From: Trichopria drosophilae
Taxonomy: Eukaryota > Arthropoda > Insecta > Hymenoptera > Diapriidae
Assembly (NCBI GenBank): GCA_030407085.1
Contig: CM059585.1
Location: 89,976,501-90,040,500 of the forward strand
Length of the DNA: 64,000 nt
Reading direction: 5' to 3'
This document shows positions 34,950 through 46,424 of the stretch, piece after piece; within the stretch, counting starts at the first letter, position 1, and the number at the start of each line of letters is the position of its first letter. The notes under the pieces are model-generated. The model was not told where the DNA came from and did no database searches. It saw only the letters and a list, made by a program, of their open reading frames with translations. Position numbers and translations under genes: made by a program.

Positions 34950-35560
34950 TATTTTTCATTAAGGGCGTAAAATAGAGCTTTATGGGAATAATGAGCCTAG
35001 AATGAGCATACTGCAACAACAAATTTTTTTCTCTGAAAAATAAATAATAATAAATAAAACTGACTTACATTTTTAAAGTAAAAATTGCTAATGGAATACC
35101 CTCAATGTATAGTTTCATAAATTCATAACATGCATGAATACAACCCAAACTACACAAGCCGGTCTGAGACGGGGACATAGAAGCTCCTCGGGACATCCCA
35201 GGAAGTATAGATTGTATTGTTTGGGAAGAAATTTAATAAGATCGTGTGGCTGTATTTTTTTTAACACTAACTAGTCGTGAAATTTTTATATTTACAATTA
35301 TGTTATATGTAAATAAAACTTGTATTGTATATATAAATAAAAATGGACAGAATATTGTTTTTTAAACATACATTTACATATGATTATTGCAAAATCAAAA
35401 TCACGTTTCAACTACAAATTACTGTTCCCAATAATTCTAAAAAAAAAATGTAATTCCATTGATCCTTTCACCATGATTTCAGATAAAAAATATATAGAAT
35501 GGCTTCCTGTTCTATCAATAAAATAAACGTCTGTAAATAAATATTTGAGTCTATTAATCG
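34950..35560. other. AT-rich stretch; small repeat fragment at ~34960-35000
   Basis: AAGGGCGTAAAATAGAGCTT (34960-34979) resembles AAGGGCGTAAAATATGAGTT at 46427, so both are pieces of one repeat. A GACGGGGACATAGAAGCTCC patch near 35170 is of unknown origin. No gene is supported. Confidence 0.35.
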
Positions 35561-35599
35561 ATAAGTGGCGTTGCGAACACACAAGACACGCCTCTCTTA

Positions 35600-36070
35600 G
35601 GTGATTCCGATGCCTCTCAACCTGCACAGGACAGCCGCTTATGTAATGCGATTAGCAAGGCGTCTCGAATGCGGGAGTGAGATGGTAACGGAATGAAAAG
35701 GATGAACTTGCGAAAGAAAATGTAAGATATGAGAAAAGGACAAAGGGGAAACTCCTTGCGAGGGTGAACGTAGTAAAAAGACAAGTTTACGGGAAGAGTG
35801 CGATATAAGAAAAAGCATTCTTCGTTCTTCAGTGCGAGGAAGGAGTCTTAATTCGCAGAACTGGTAGATACTACTAGTAGAAATATGCGGTTGCACATAC
35901 AGGAGAGCGTAGAGGCGTCGAGAAAGATGAAGAGGATGAAAGCTTGAAATAGAGATGTATAAAGTGCGAAAACGAATAACAAAATAATGGAATATCGGAA
36001 GCCAAAAGAGAAAAAGAGGAATGGATACAGGAAGTGCGCGATAATTTACTATGGGTATAATTATAATTAA
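35600..36070. other. Purine-skewed block on the plus strand
   Basis: About 450 bases in which the plus strand is strongly A+G-rich (AGAGAAAAAGAGGAATGG, GATGAAGAGGATGAAAGC). The minus strand therefore carries a 148-codon Ser/Leu/Phe/His-rich open frame, which is a composition artefact in my reading: no domain and no codon bias. Purine-skewed blocks can be old simple repeats or non-coding RNA exons. Confidence 0.4.
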
Positions 36071-36079
36071 ACTGCGTGT

Positions 36080-36740
36080 AAACAAAGCTTAACGAAAATG
36101 AAAATAGATGTAATTATAGAGTTAAGAAATGATACTTTGTCAATAAAAATGTTTTTTCATCAAAACAAAATGATTAAATATAGAAATTGAAAATATTTGT
36201 ACAAGTTCAAATATTACAATGGAAATAATTTACGATTTAAAAATGATGGTTTACTTTAAGATATTTTTTAACATGGTCATTTTTCTATAATGCTATAATC
36301 ACTCAATGCATGGAGTTAAATTAAAATAATTGCTCTTATTTGAATAAAAATTAAAGCACGCGCTTGGATGAGTGGACTCTCCAGTTGAAGAGTGAATTCT
36401 CCAATACATTAAATACTCTCGAACCATTCGCATCAAGGTTTAAGTTTTCCTGAATTTTTTTTTTCTTTTTAAAAAATTTCGAATTAGATACGCTGAGAGA
36501 CGTTTATTTAGGCAAGTTATTCGAAATTATTTTCAATTTAAGGACAACTGGGGTTTTTTCGTCCGGCTTTTTTACTTTTTGTTATTGTGGTTTCTGACAT
36601 TTGTTATGGCATATGAAATATTAAATGTTTCACTTAACAAATAGGTGAAATCGATGATAAAGCAAATGCGATAACGTTTGGAAGTCACGAATTTGGATCT
36701 GCTGACGGCCTCAGTCGCTAATAATCGGCATCGTCAGCGG
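36080..36740. other. AT-rich stretch, nothing recognised
   Basis: No open frame, repeat or RNA gene is supported. The composition rises in GC from ~36680 toward the repeat array that follows. Confidence 0.4.
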
Positions 36741-36764
36741 TTTTCCCCGTAATCGACGAGTCGT

Positions 36765-37150
36765 AAATATTTTTATGCACAGATTTTCCATGCGTGAAGT
36801 AGAAAATCCGTGTGTGAAGTAAATGTCGTGCATGAAGTAAACTTCACGCACTCCATCTACTTCATGCACTGAATTTTCCGACTTCACCCATTAAAAATCT
36901 GTGCATAAAATATCGTATGCAACTCGTACAGTGCGTGAAGGTGTACACTTGTTGCATAATATGCTATTTTATGTTACAGTATGCGTACAATGCTATATTA
37001 CACAGTTTTCACTTTTTTTCTGACGCATTTTACGCACACTTGCAACATAAAATATTGTTCGACGCACGTGCGAAAATATTTTTTGTGCCAATGTGTACGA
37101 ATTTCACATTCGTAAAAAAAACTTTTACGCACTTGTATCGAAAAAGTATA
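36765..37150. repeat. Second GTGCG-type palindrome array
   Basis: An outer palindrome (TTATGCACAGATTTTCC at 36774 against AAAAATCTGTGCATAAAATA at 36892) encloses GTGCATGAAGTAAACTTCAC-type inverted words (36818-36870). The second half (36925-37145) carries GTGCGTGAAGGTGT, TTTTACGCACACTTG, GACGCACGTGCGAAAATATT and TTTTACGCACTTGTATCG. The same words in the same order occur near 50.4-50.5 kb and, inverted, at 9.3 kb. Confidence 0.65.
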
Positions 37151-37159
37151 TATCATAAC

Positions 37160-38620
37160 CATAACGTGACAAAATTTTTACAAATTCTATAAGCCGTCCC
37201 GTTTACGACATTATTAATTAAATTTTTCTTTCTTATAGTAAATCAACATTTTATCTGATGATTCTGTTGCACATCATTACACAAAAGTTTGATTTGCCAG
37301 GACAATACGGAAAAAGAGGTTATGACGAACGTTTAAACTAGAACTATACGGGGGGAACTGTCTTAAAAATATTAATTTTGTTTACATTTTTAAAAATACG
37401 GAGAAAGTTGGAGAGGTACGAAATTCAGAGTTTTCCCGTGTTTTTATCATTCCGTTAGAGAATAACTTATGCGCAAGGGCATAATCCTACTTAATTTACC
37501 CAAAGTAAGCGATGTATGATATCACTTATTTGAGCTTATTTATGAATTGAAGGTATAATGATTTAACTTATTTTTCACACACAGACACACACAACTTACT
37601 CACATTTACTTGTCAACTTTATGCTATCTATACGGCTAATCAGCATCCCACAGAAGACGACATAAACAAATAAACGATAAAATACTCAACATAAGCGACA
37701 CCGGCAACAATTAGTCGGAGATCTATGCCGCAGCAAGGTGCATCGTATTACTTTCATTTATTGTCTGTAAGTAAGAACTTAAATTAACGCAATTTTGGGC
37801 TGAAATTAAGCCTCACCTAATGATGAATTTAAGATGTAATCATTTTAAGACCTATTTTTTCTGTATAAAGAACGTTATCGCCTTTGCTTCATCATCGACT
37901 TCACCTATTTGTTCAGTGAAACAATTAGTATTTCACTTATTTGTAAGTGACAAATATATTAACACACAAATAATTAAAAAAGTTAAATTAGACAGAAGAA
38001 TATTTTAACTAGGTAGAGTATTTAAGATAAATATGTAGCTGAAGATCAGGTGCAATATAACCCAGTTTTTCGTTAAAACGGTAATTCATGGTATGCACAA
38101 TGCGTACTATCGCTATTGTTGATACTGAAGTTTCAACTGGAAACCATAACATACACATGTTATTTTTCCTAATAGTATTCTTAGCCAGGCACTCATGCCG
38201 ACTCAACAATTACACATGCGGGAAATCGCATTTCCCGCACTAGTAACATAATGTACTATTAATCGTTTAATATCCAATTTTATGTGATTTCGATTTACAT
38301 ATTTCATTTGGTTTTGTACACCGCCTTCGTCCGTTTTAGCACGGCTCTATTACGACTCCGATGTCTCTACTCTTTTCAACGAAGTATACAACTGCCCTGT
38401 AGAGAGATAGAAACTAGCCCGTTGAATAAGATTTACTTAGTGTAAAGAACCAGAAATGAACATTTACTCGGCATATATTTTGCTCTAATTATTGCAGTGT
38501 GTTGCACTGACTTTCCCTATTTTTTTGCAAGCAACACCCATAAAACCTATGTGGTCCTGGTAGATTAATGAAAACATCATTCTGTAGAAACATGGAGACA
38601 ATCATCGAAAGACGTGAGAT
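37160..38620. other. AT-rich stretch with small fragments
   Basis: Contains a CACACAGACACACACA run at 37578, and at 38210-38262 a piece with CATGCGGGAAATCGCATTTC, CCGCACTAG and AATGTACTATTA that resembles the ends of the GTGCG family. No gene is supported. Confidence 0.4.
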
Positions 38621-38629
38621 CCACAAAAG

Positions 38630-38977
38630 GAGTGGTAGGGGATAGGGGTCGACGGTACCAACGCCCGAGATAACGCGAGATCACAGAAGGTCACTCCTCG
38701 CACCGAGAGGTCTTTGCTCCTGTGCGCGTCATACTTGCAGTGTCTTTAACAGCACTTCCAGAGTTATATCGCGAATAACTCGTTTTCTTCCATTTTAACC
38801 ACGCTCGAATGTATATGTACAGCTGGCGGAGTTGATGCCGCGGAGACAACTATAGGATGGCATTCTCACGGGGTCCCACTCCCCCACGGGGCATTCGCCT
38901 ATACGAGCCAACACCTGATGGCCAAGTTAAGGGATTAACGTATTTAAGTGTGCGGGGACGATGGCCGTGTTTACGTC

Positions 38978-39017
<40 letters not shown>

Positions 39018-39440
39018 AAAAAACGAGAGCCGAATTAACGAAGCCACCATGCGGAATGACGGCTCGCGCGTTAAAGGCGCGAGAGGGTCAGAAAAAGACA
39101 GAGTTGGTGAGTAAGTGCAATCGAATAAGATATGGTTCAAGAGAGAGAAAGAGAGAGAAGGAGAGACAAAGAGAGAAAAACTCGAGTTTTACGTAAGTTA
39201 AGTTCCGCAGGTACGATTACAAGCCTCTGGTCGTGCTTCCGAGAAGTCGGGGAAATTGTACGCGTTCGGAAAATAAAATTTCGTTTTTGCCGTCCGCCTT
39301 CGAATTTAATGACATTCCCGGATATTTTCTCCCGGGGCCGTTCTGCGGTTTTTGTATTTATTTATCGGGCTAGGCGGTTCATTATTATCGGAACGGTGCG
39401 AGCGAGCTTGCGCGTTCTTCAGCGCCTTCTAAATATGGCA
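38630..39440. promoter_or_regulatory. GC-rich island with GAGA tract, promoter or 5'-exon candidate
   Basis: CpG-rich sequence surrounds an (AG)n tract at 38981-39016 and a second imperfect GAGA block at 39139-39175. Words such as GAAGGTCACTCC (38687) and CCGCAGGTACG (39206, a possible CAG|GTACG splice donor) occur. Overlapping open frames of 82-107 codons run on both strands, a composition effect of CpG-rich DNA with GAGA repeats; none resembles a protein. GAGA tracts with CpG-rich flanks are typical of arthropod promoters that bind GAGA-type factors, which is inference here. Confidence 0.4.
38981..39016 (+). repeat. (AG)18 microsatellite
   Basis: Uninterrupted AG repeat inside the GC-rich island. 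Confidence 0.95.
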
Positions 39441-39449
39441 GGGTTCTTC

Positions 39450-40040
39450 TTTTGACCAGCAGGATATACGACTGCTTTGTGGTAACGTTTGTTATCCATT
39501 TTCTTTGTGTTTCAACTCAACGTGGATTCAGCGAGCGGAAAGAAGTACAAGACGGAAATTAGCTGAATGTGAAAATTATGACAAGTTTTCCGATAGCAGT
39601 TAATAACTTGAATAACCTCGGCAGTGCCTGTAATTTCGTTTTGGTGTGAGTTTAATACCCAGCTGAATCCCAAGGTTTCGTTTAGTTGAAACGACACTTG
39701 TAGCAATGGATAATAAATGAGGAAAATGTGCTGGTTATTGGAATTCCTAAGATAATTTAGACAGCAAGCATATTCTGCTGATCTGTTTATTTTGAAACGT
39801 GTATTGACAATACGAAGTTCCCGTGATACCGACATCAAAACACCCAATTACGTACCTACTCGACAGCTGCCCTACAATAATACGTTTACATAGATAAATG
39901 GAAGTTGCATCATTTTTAGGTCGGTCACAGTCCTCCACCGATCTTTTTTTTACAAATACTCTATTTTTCGCAGTTTTATTGAACACAGGCTTATTATATA
40001 CGGTTCGTTTATACACCAACCCATTGAACACGATAGATGA
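39450..40040. other. Mixed stretch, nothing recognised
   Basis: Open frames on the minus strand at 39512-39847 and 39747-40046 are unrelated to any family I know and overlap each other. No repeats stand out before the transposon at 40044. Confidence 0.35.
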
Positions 40041-40043
40041 GTA

Positions 40044-42242
40044 CACGGAAAAAAATCACAGGGGATTCACAGCTATACGAATATAGCCACGAATTTATAG
40101 CTGTGACAGCATGAAACTTGCCTATTTCCAACCCTTCAATATAGTAGCTGTTACTTTTCAAATATTGTTAGATATATACTGGAATTCAGCAATAAAATAT
40201 AGTTACATTTTGATTCGAACAAATTTTTGACACTTTGTAGGTTAAATTAATATAGTTATATATTAAAAGTCATCATTTTCCCCAAGAATATTGCTACCTC
40301 AACACTAAAAAATTTGAATACGCTTCTTGTTATATTACACTCTAGTTCCAAATTTAAATTCATATTCTAGGTTTATTTTGAACGTTGCATGGTTACCGTT
40401 TGTTACCGTGCGAATGTTTCGAGGCGATTAAAAAATAGTCTGACAACTGGTAATATTATAGAGAGTATAATAAGAATATTTTGACTGTTATCTATTTAAA
40501 AATCAATCTATTTTTAATATTTTAATTCAAGAACTGACCTTTTTCCAGGAAGAAGGAGTTGAAATTAATCTGCCCGATAAAAAAACTACTCTGTATTTCA
40601 AACTAGGTTTAATTATAGGTGACAATCTCGGCCTCCATTCAATGTTAGGGTTCGTTCAAAGTTTTGTAGCAAACTTCGCTTGTCGGTTTTGCAAAATGTG
40701 TAAATCTGATAGATATACATGCTCGATAGAAAATGAAACATTATTAAGGAATCGAGATAATTATGAAAATGATATTCTTATAGATAATGCTACCTTGACG
40801 GGGATTACAGAACCATACGTATTTCACAAACTCCCAGATTTTCATGTAACCGAAAACTGGTCTGTTGATATTATGCATGATCTCTTTGAAGGAGTGTGCG
40901 TTTTTGACATGGTAGAAATTATAAATTATTTCATCAAAAAAGAATTATTTTCCATAGACGATTTAAATTCGAGAATAACTTGCTATGATTACGGGCCCAT
41001 AGAAATTAGAAATATTCCACCTGAAATATCTTCTGATCGATTGGAAAAGGGCCACATCAAAATGTCTGTATCAGAAATGTGGACATTTGTACGTCATTTC
41101 GGACTACTAATTGGAGACTTCGTTCCTTTCAATGAACCTGTTTGACAATTCTTTATAGTTTTAAGAAATATAGTTTCCTTAGTATCAGCACATTCTATTC
41201 AGAAGAAGAGTTGCGAACTATTGAAAAGTTTAATTGAGTCTCATAATAGTTTATACACAATTTTATTTAAAAAGAAATTGAAACCTAAAGCACACCATCT
41301 GAATCATTACCCTAGAGTAATGGCAGAATGTGAACCTTTAATACATCTATGGTGTATGAGGTTTGAAAATAAACACAGGGAATCCACAGTAGCTGCCAAT
41401 GCTACTAGTTCCAGGCGGTCAATAGCTTTAACTCTAGCAAAGAAACACCAACTTCAATTAGCACATCAATTTATTATGAAAAATGTATTTTCCAGTACCC
41501 TTGAAGTAGGTCCTGGAAATACTATGAATCTGAATGATTTACCGGTTTCAATTATTGAATGTCCTATTGATAAAAGCACACCAATGTTCTTTTGCAAGTG
41601 GGTAGAAAATTTTGGTACTCGGTATACGCCTGGTGAATCAATTTGTGTCGGTATCGATGATGGGCAACCTCTATTTGGGGTTATTAAATTCATCGCTGTA
41701 TTTGAAAATAATATTGTTTTTATATACCAAAGTGTACATACAGCTTATCATGAACACTTTTCATGTTATGAGGTATTTTATGAAAATACGTCTTTTAAAA
41801 TAATTAGTTTCTGTGAATTACTGCATTACATGCCTACACACATTACTCAAATGTATGGGCGATATTTTATTGTTCCAAAATGTGCAATGTAATAATAGAA
41901 ATAAATATAATAATATCTTCAGTGTTGTCATTTGAATAATCTGTCGGTCCTGTTACCTGTGCAAGTTGAAGTAATGTTTTCTGGATTTATAACTCGCATT
42001 TATATACATATTTATATAGCTGGCAGATCTATAATCATACACAACTGGTAGCTATAAAATTTGGCTAAATATTTTACGCAGAGTCGTCACACCTCTCCAA
42101 TATAGCTGGATTGGTTATGTTATATACGGCTCAATTTACGTGTCTACCATAACCATACAATAGAGCTGTTTCCACAGCAGCCCTTCAATATGGCTACTTT
42201 AGGGCGATTTAGACCTGTGCCTCTGAAATTTTTTTTTCCGTG
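40044..42242 (+). mobile_element. CACTA-like DNA transposon with CACGG ends (2.2 kb)
   Basis: The left end reads TA-CACGGAAAAAAATCACAG (40042 on). The right end, on the minus strand, reads TA-CACGGAAAAAAAAATTTC (from 42244). The inverted CACGGAAAAAAA ends and TA on both outer sides delimit a 2199-bp element. Subterminal repeats of CAGCTATA / TATAGCTG occur several times inside both ends (for example 40070, 40097, 42014, 42049, 42101), and CCCTTCAATAT occurs near both ends (40131, 42181). Such subterminal arrays are a hallmark of CACTA/EnSpm elements. The interior holds one transposase exon. The canonical CACTA start is replaced by CACGG, so the superfamily call rests on structure and protein, and is tentative. 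Confidence 0.65.
40549..41892 (+). pseudogene. Transposase-domain protein exon with one in-frame TGA
   Basis: A splice-acceptor-like ACTGACCTTTTTCCAG precedes 40549, from which one frame runs EEGVEINLPDKKTTLYFKLG, then GDNLGLHSMLGFVQSF, the zinc-ligand-like CRFCKMCKSDRYTC (about residues 46-59), HDLFEGVCVFDMV, and FNEPV. TGA at 41143-41145 interrupts, and the same frame continues through 41892 with HHLNHYPRVMAECEPLIHLW, MRFENKHRES (about residues 280-289) and a C-terminal region ending KCAM. The 'N-GLHS-LGFV-SF-ANF-CRFC', 'D-MHDL-EGV' and 'HYPRV---PL-HLW-MRFE-KHR' blocks are those of the transposase-domain proteins repeated in many insect and cnidarian genomes. The TGA most simply replaces a Trp codon. 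Upstream exons are missing or undetected. The frame has one lesion in ~450 codons, so inactivation looks recent. Confidence 0.7.
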
Positions 42243-42249
42243 TAATTCC

Positions 42250-42900
42250 ACAGATTTTTTTACATAGCGGGTACTGGCGATTTCAGACTTGTGACCACCC
42301 TTTCAAGTAATAATTCATAAAGAGTTTTGGACAAAATACAGTTAGATGTAAAATTTCGTCAATTTTCTATATACTCCTAGTTATAAACAATCACTATTTA
42401 CGCATAATGTGCCAAAAAATGTTACTATTATCGAAGGGTACTCGTATACAAATCTTTACATCTTAGGGCTATATAAAAACTAAGACTGTTTTTATCTTTC
42501 TCAAAGTCACGTAGAAGCATACTTAACAAGTACTCTTTTCAAAAATCTTAAGTTGATGAGTATGCCTCATGTTAAAAAAAAAGTTATCCCAAATACTAAA
42601 GGTACAGGCTTTTTCCAAAAACTGTTTTTTTTTTAATATTTGGCTATTTTATGAAAATAAGTTTCGAGAAGAGTATTTTTATTATCATGCAAAAAGTTCC
42701 TTTTCTACTGCTAATAAAAACTAAATTTGGTAGATTATTGTGCCTCAGTAACTAGCATACGTATGTTATTGAGAAATGGTCAAGAAGAAACGCGAACGAC
42801 CTAAAAAATACAAATAAACGAGTAGCACATTTAGAAAATTATTTTTTAATACTCAGTAAACAGTGTTCAAAATAGTTTCGGATGTGTTTTAATTGAAAAT
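42250..42900. other. AT-rich stretch, nothing recognised
   Basis: No gene or repeat is supported. Confidence 0.4.
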
Positions 42901-42919
42901 TAAAAAGGGCCTGCTGTCC

Positions 42920-43230
42920 TGATCCCTTGATATAGGGAGCAAAGTGGTATTATGCGTTCAGAATGCGAGAAACTTATTGTGCTCCAGGATATATTTATTT
43001 CGCTCCCTAGGGAGAGAATGTGCTATTTTGCTCCGAAAACATAGAGAGAAAAATAGCATTTTTCGCTATGAATGCGAGAAAGTAGTTTGTGCAACAAGCG
43101 AGTATAAGCGTTAGTCGTCTAAGAATAAGTAATTGCCATCCTCGTTTCGCTCGGGCGTCAAACTCGTACTCGTCAGCAACCACTTATTTTGTTCCCTAGT
43201 TGCACAATGTGCTATAGATTTCTAAACGCA
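42920..43230. repeat. Repeat with mirrored 'gctattttgctcc/gcgaga' words
   Basis: The patch shows TTTCGCTCCCTAGGGAGAGA (43000), GTGCTATTTTGCTCCG, AATAGCATTTTTCGCTATG, and on the far side TTTTGTTCCCTAGTTGC followed by GTGCTATAG. ATGCGAGAAA occurs twice (42963, 43072). Overall it is a mosaic of short inverted words like the GTGCG arrays, perhaps a relative. There is no ORF. Confidence 0.4.
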
Positions 43231-43413
43231 TAGAATCCACAAATTAATTGTAAAGTATTAAAAAAAGTGTAATGCAAAAAATAAACAGCAATTTTGTAAT
43301 TGTAACAATGTAAACAATTGAATGTTTCTGGTAAGAATTGCAACAAAAATGAAAATCGTCAAAATGAGTGGAATTACGCTCATAAAAATAATCACTCGTG
43401 GCTTTCAGGTTTA

Positions 43414-43890
43414 CTGATTACGAATCCGACTTCTTATTTTCAAAACTTCAAATGGCCGATCCAAGATAGCGGACAACTTTTTGAAAAATCGATCCATTTT
43501 CCTGAAACTTTTTACTCCAGTGTTTTTTGGAATATTTTATTACTAATTCAATGCAAGATTTTAATAATTCAAAATGGCGGATACAATATGCAAAAAGAAA
43601 AAATGTCATAATGAGAGTGATGGAATCTGCAACTGGAGTTATGAGAACTCCAACATCGAGTCAGCGCGAAAATAGGTTCGACGAATGAATCGAGTTGGCG
43701 GTGCTCGATAACCGATCGAGCTGCCACAATTCCAAATTTCTTCCCGTGTAACGTTGTCTTCGTAATCAGCAACGTCAAGTAACACGATTAAGTCCAAATG
43801 GATCGATTTTTTAAAACTTTACCAGCCATATTATAACCGCCATTTTGAATTTTGAAAATTTTGAATATCTGACTTCGGATTCGTAATCAG
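43414..43890. mobile_element. Inverted-repeat element with CTGATTACGAATCCGA ends
   Basis: CTGATTACGAATCCGACTTC (43414) is matched by GACTTCGGATTCGTAATCAG (43871-43890). Inside, AAACTTCAAATGGCCGATCC and AAATCGATCCATTT are mirrored by AAATGGATCGATTTTTTAAA and GCCATTTTGAATTTTG. The arms are imperfect over ~110 bases. AAAATGGCGGATAC near 43572 is another copy of the same word. It is non-autonomous. Confidence 0.6.
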
Positions 43891-43899
43891 TGGCCCTAT

Positions 43900-45970
43900 A
43901 TAAACCTAAAAGTAGAGTACGATAAAAATTGCATTGCTTTAAATAAGTCGGGCCGTAAATGGTTAACTTAGTTTCTTCACTAACAGTTACCTAAGACCTA
44001 CGTGTCTTCCATAGGTACGCATATATTTATTTAATCTGCGTTTAATCGAAAGCTACGAATAACGAAAGTTGACCCAGAACCGAACCACTACCCTTATAGT
44101 AACTTAATCACCCGGCGACAATTCTCACTCAATTGCTAACGGAATTTGACATTATTATATTTATTTCGTCGTAAAACTTAATAATCAAAAAAGTATTTCA
44201 TAAGATTGTCCTATAATTCATATTTTATTGTAATCATTTAAAATAATAAACAGTAGGTTGAACTTTTTATCTGGAAATATTGATATCAATAGTGGATCAC
44301 AAACTACAGCAAGAAATGTATTTTATAATTATTCTTTGTATACTTAATATACAAGTGGTGGGCAGTAATTTTTCCATTCAGATATAGTATAAAATTATTC
44401 AGTTAGTATCTACTTTATAAACCAAAAAGTGAAGAACATTAATTTTTATAGCAAAAGCAGAGGATTTTATTTCAACGACTTACTTGTGCGCATATAAAGT
44501 GGTCCAAGCCAGCATGAAAAAACTAATGATTGATGTTGAAACTGTTATTGAGGCAATATTTAATTCTTGTATTTTTCGTTAAAAAAATCGTTTCACTATG
44601 AACTAAGAATATGACACGAAGCACGAAATGGACAGCAAAAAGATGGATTAATGATGGGAAAATTGCGTTAACCGTACACATATTGATGTGTTCGTATTAG
44701 AATTTAACGTAGTTACGACATTGGAAGAATTAAGCGAGTACCCTTTCATAGGTGGTTTAAAAATCAGCTTAGAACACGCAAAGAATAAAATGTTAAATTT
44801 TCAGATAAAAAAAGAAGAACTTTATAACAAACGCCTTTCGGAGCGTTGAGTAGGTAATTAGCAAACTTCAATCACGTTTATCTTGAAATAATAATTCTCC
44901 AATATTCTCTCTGTACGTGCGTGATAACTTGAATTTTCAACGTATCATAATGTAAAAAAAGTATATTTAAAGAAAAGTTAATTAGCTAGTTGATATACCA
45001 ATGGGCATTTATTCAACAATCTACTTATGCAGTACTCTTCTTCAACGCGGCATAATGGCGTTTTAAACACAAAAGTACGAAAAGAATTACCTTAATACTT
45101 AAAAAAAGTGCACTGAAATTTTAGACACCACACATCTTGTCTCTAGCATTTAAATAGGAAACTGAAATCTTTAAGAGTGTTTTTCTAGTTTTTTTTTGTA
45201 GAATATTGTGCTACTTGTAATAAAAGAAAAGTATTAAGTAATTCATAAATAGTTCATTCCAATAGCGTTAAAGTCAAACTAAATTGGCTATGTTTATATT
45301 AAAACTACTTTCATGACTTTCCTCAAAGCTAATGAAAATTTATATCAGGGTAACGGGAAATTCTGCACTATTTTTCGTTTAACACGTTTTAGGGATTACG
45401 TAGCTGAATGCATCTACACGAAATTATAATCGCTGGTCACTTGCGCAACGAGTTCTCAAACGAAGATAATCTGTATCTTTATAACTTTTGTTAAAGTACA
45501 ACAATAAAAATCGTACTGCAGGTCTACAATTGTAAATTCTAGAAGCATTCTGGAAGGATAAACTCTTTGACTGCGTCGAAAAACTGTATAATGTTACCCG
45601 TGACTTCACGGATTATGACTTTACTTTAAAGTCGCTGCATATTTCACAAAGTATACATTTTATTATTTTATTAATCAAAGTGTCAACCGTGTAATTTGAA
45701 AAGTTAAGAACTTATATAAGCATAATTCAACTTCCGTAATGATACTTAATATTTATTTTTTTATCAAAAAATGCGTTAATACTTGTTTGCTAATACTTTC
45801 CATTTTTATTGCAAATTTTTAAAAGATAATGGACATTAATATCTTTAAAAATAGAAAACTGAATGCATCTTCTTCGCTATAGAATTAAGAGTAGACTACT
45901 ATACTAAATTAGTAGAAAATTAACTGGATAAGACCCAATTAAAAAATAGTTAACCCTTAGTAGTAGTAAA
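43900..45970. other. AT-rich stretch, nothing recognised
   Basis: No gene or repeat is supported over ~2 kb. The short open frame at 45424-45609 (minus) has no features. Confidence 0.4.
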
Positions 45971-45979
45971 CGACATTAA

Positions 45980-46133
45980 CCCTTAATCCCGACGCCAGGG
46001 TCGTTTTCGACCCCGAGAAAATTCAAATTGTACTTTATAAATTGCACAACAGTAAGCACTTTCAAACGGCAGGACATATTTGACCCAGGTAGTGGGATGA
46101 AAAGGCCTCAAAATAGCCGTTGGAACCAAGGGT
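45980..46133. mobile_element. Possible TTAA-associated small inverted-repeat element
   Basis: TTAA-CCCTTAATCCCGACGCC (from 45976) is imperfectly inverted against GGCTATTTTG-type and CGTTGGAACCAAGGGTCAA (to 46136). A CCCTTA/T start after TTAA is what piggyBac-type elements show, and an internal GGGTCG...CGACCC hairpin (45998-46013) is present. The right side has TCAA instead of TTAA, so the assignment is weak. Confidence 0.3.
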
Positions 46134-46424
46134 CAAACTAACACCCAAAACAATTTTCCATTTCATTTTCCAAGAGAGTCTTGAGACATCCAATAATAAG
46201 TTGATACTGGGATAATAATACTACCTTTTATATCGAGAGAGTAATATAGAGTATTGCGCCAATGTAACGTATATTACTTTTCGATTCACAGAGTCAGAAA
46301 AAGTAATATCTTGAATTATATACTAAAAGAACCCATGGGTATTATGTACAAATTATTAGTAAGTGTATTTGAACAGGAAATGTCTATTTCAAGCGTGTTG
46401 AAATGAAATAATACATTTCCATAC

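Noticed and set aside
35639..36085. 148-codon minus-strand open frame, Ser/Leu/Phe/His-rich with hydrophobic stretches
   Set aside because: It is the complement of a purine-rich strand; its composition is dictated by the A+G skew, and no signal peptide, motif or family pattern is visible.
38850..39455. Several overlapping 82-111-codon frames on both strands around the GAGA tract
   Set aside because: They run through the (AG)n repeat as Arg-Glu or Ser-Leu repeats, an artefact of the microsatellite.
40642..41145. Two separate genes at 40642-41145 and 41221-41892
   Set aside because: They lie in the same frame with no other stop between them, the second has no ATG at its apparent start, and conserved motifs continue across the TGA; it is one broken exon.
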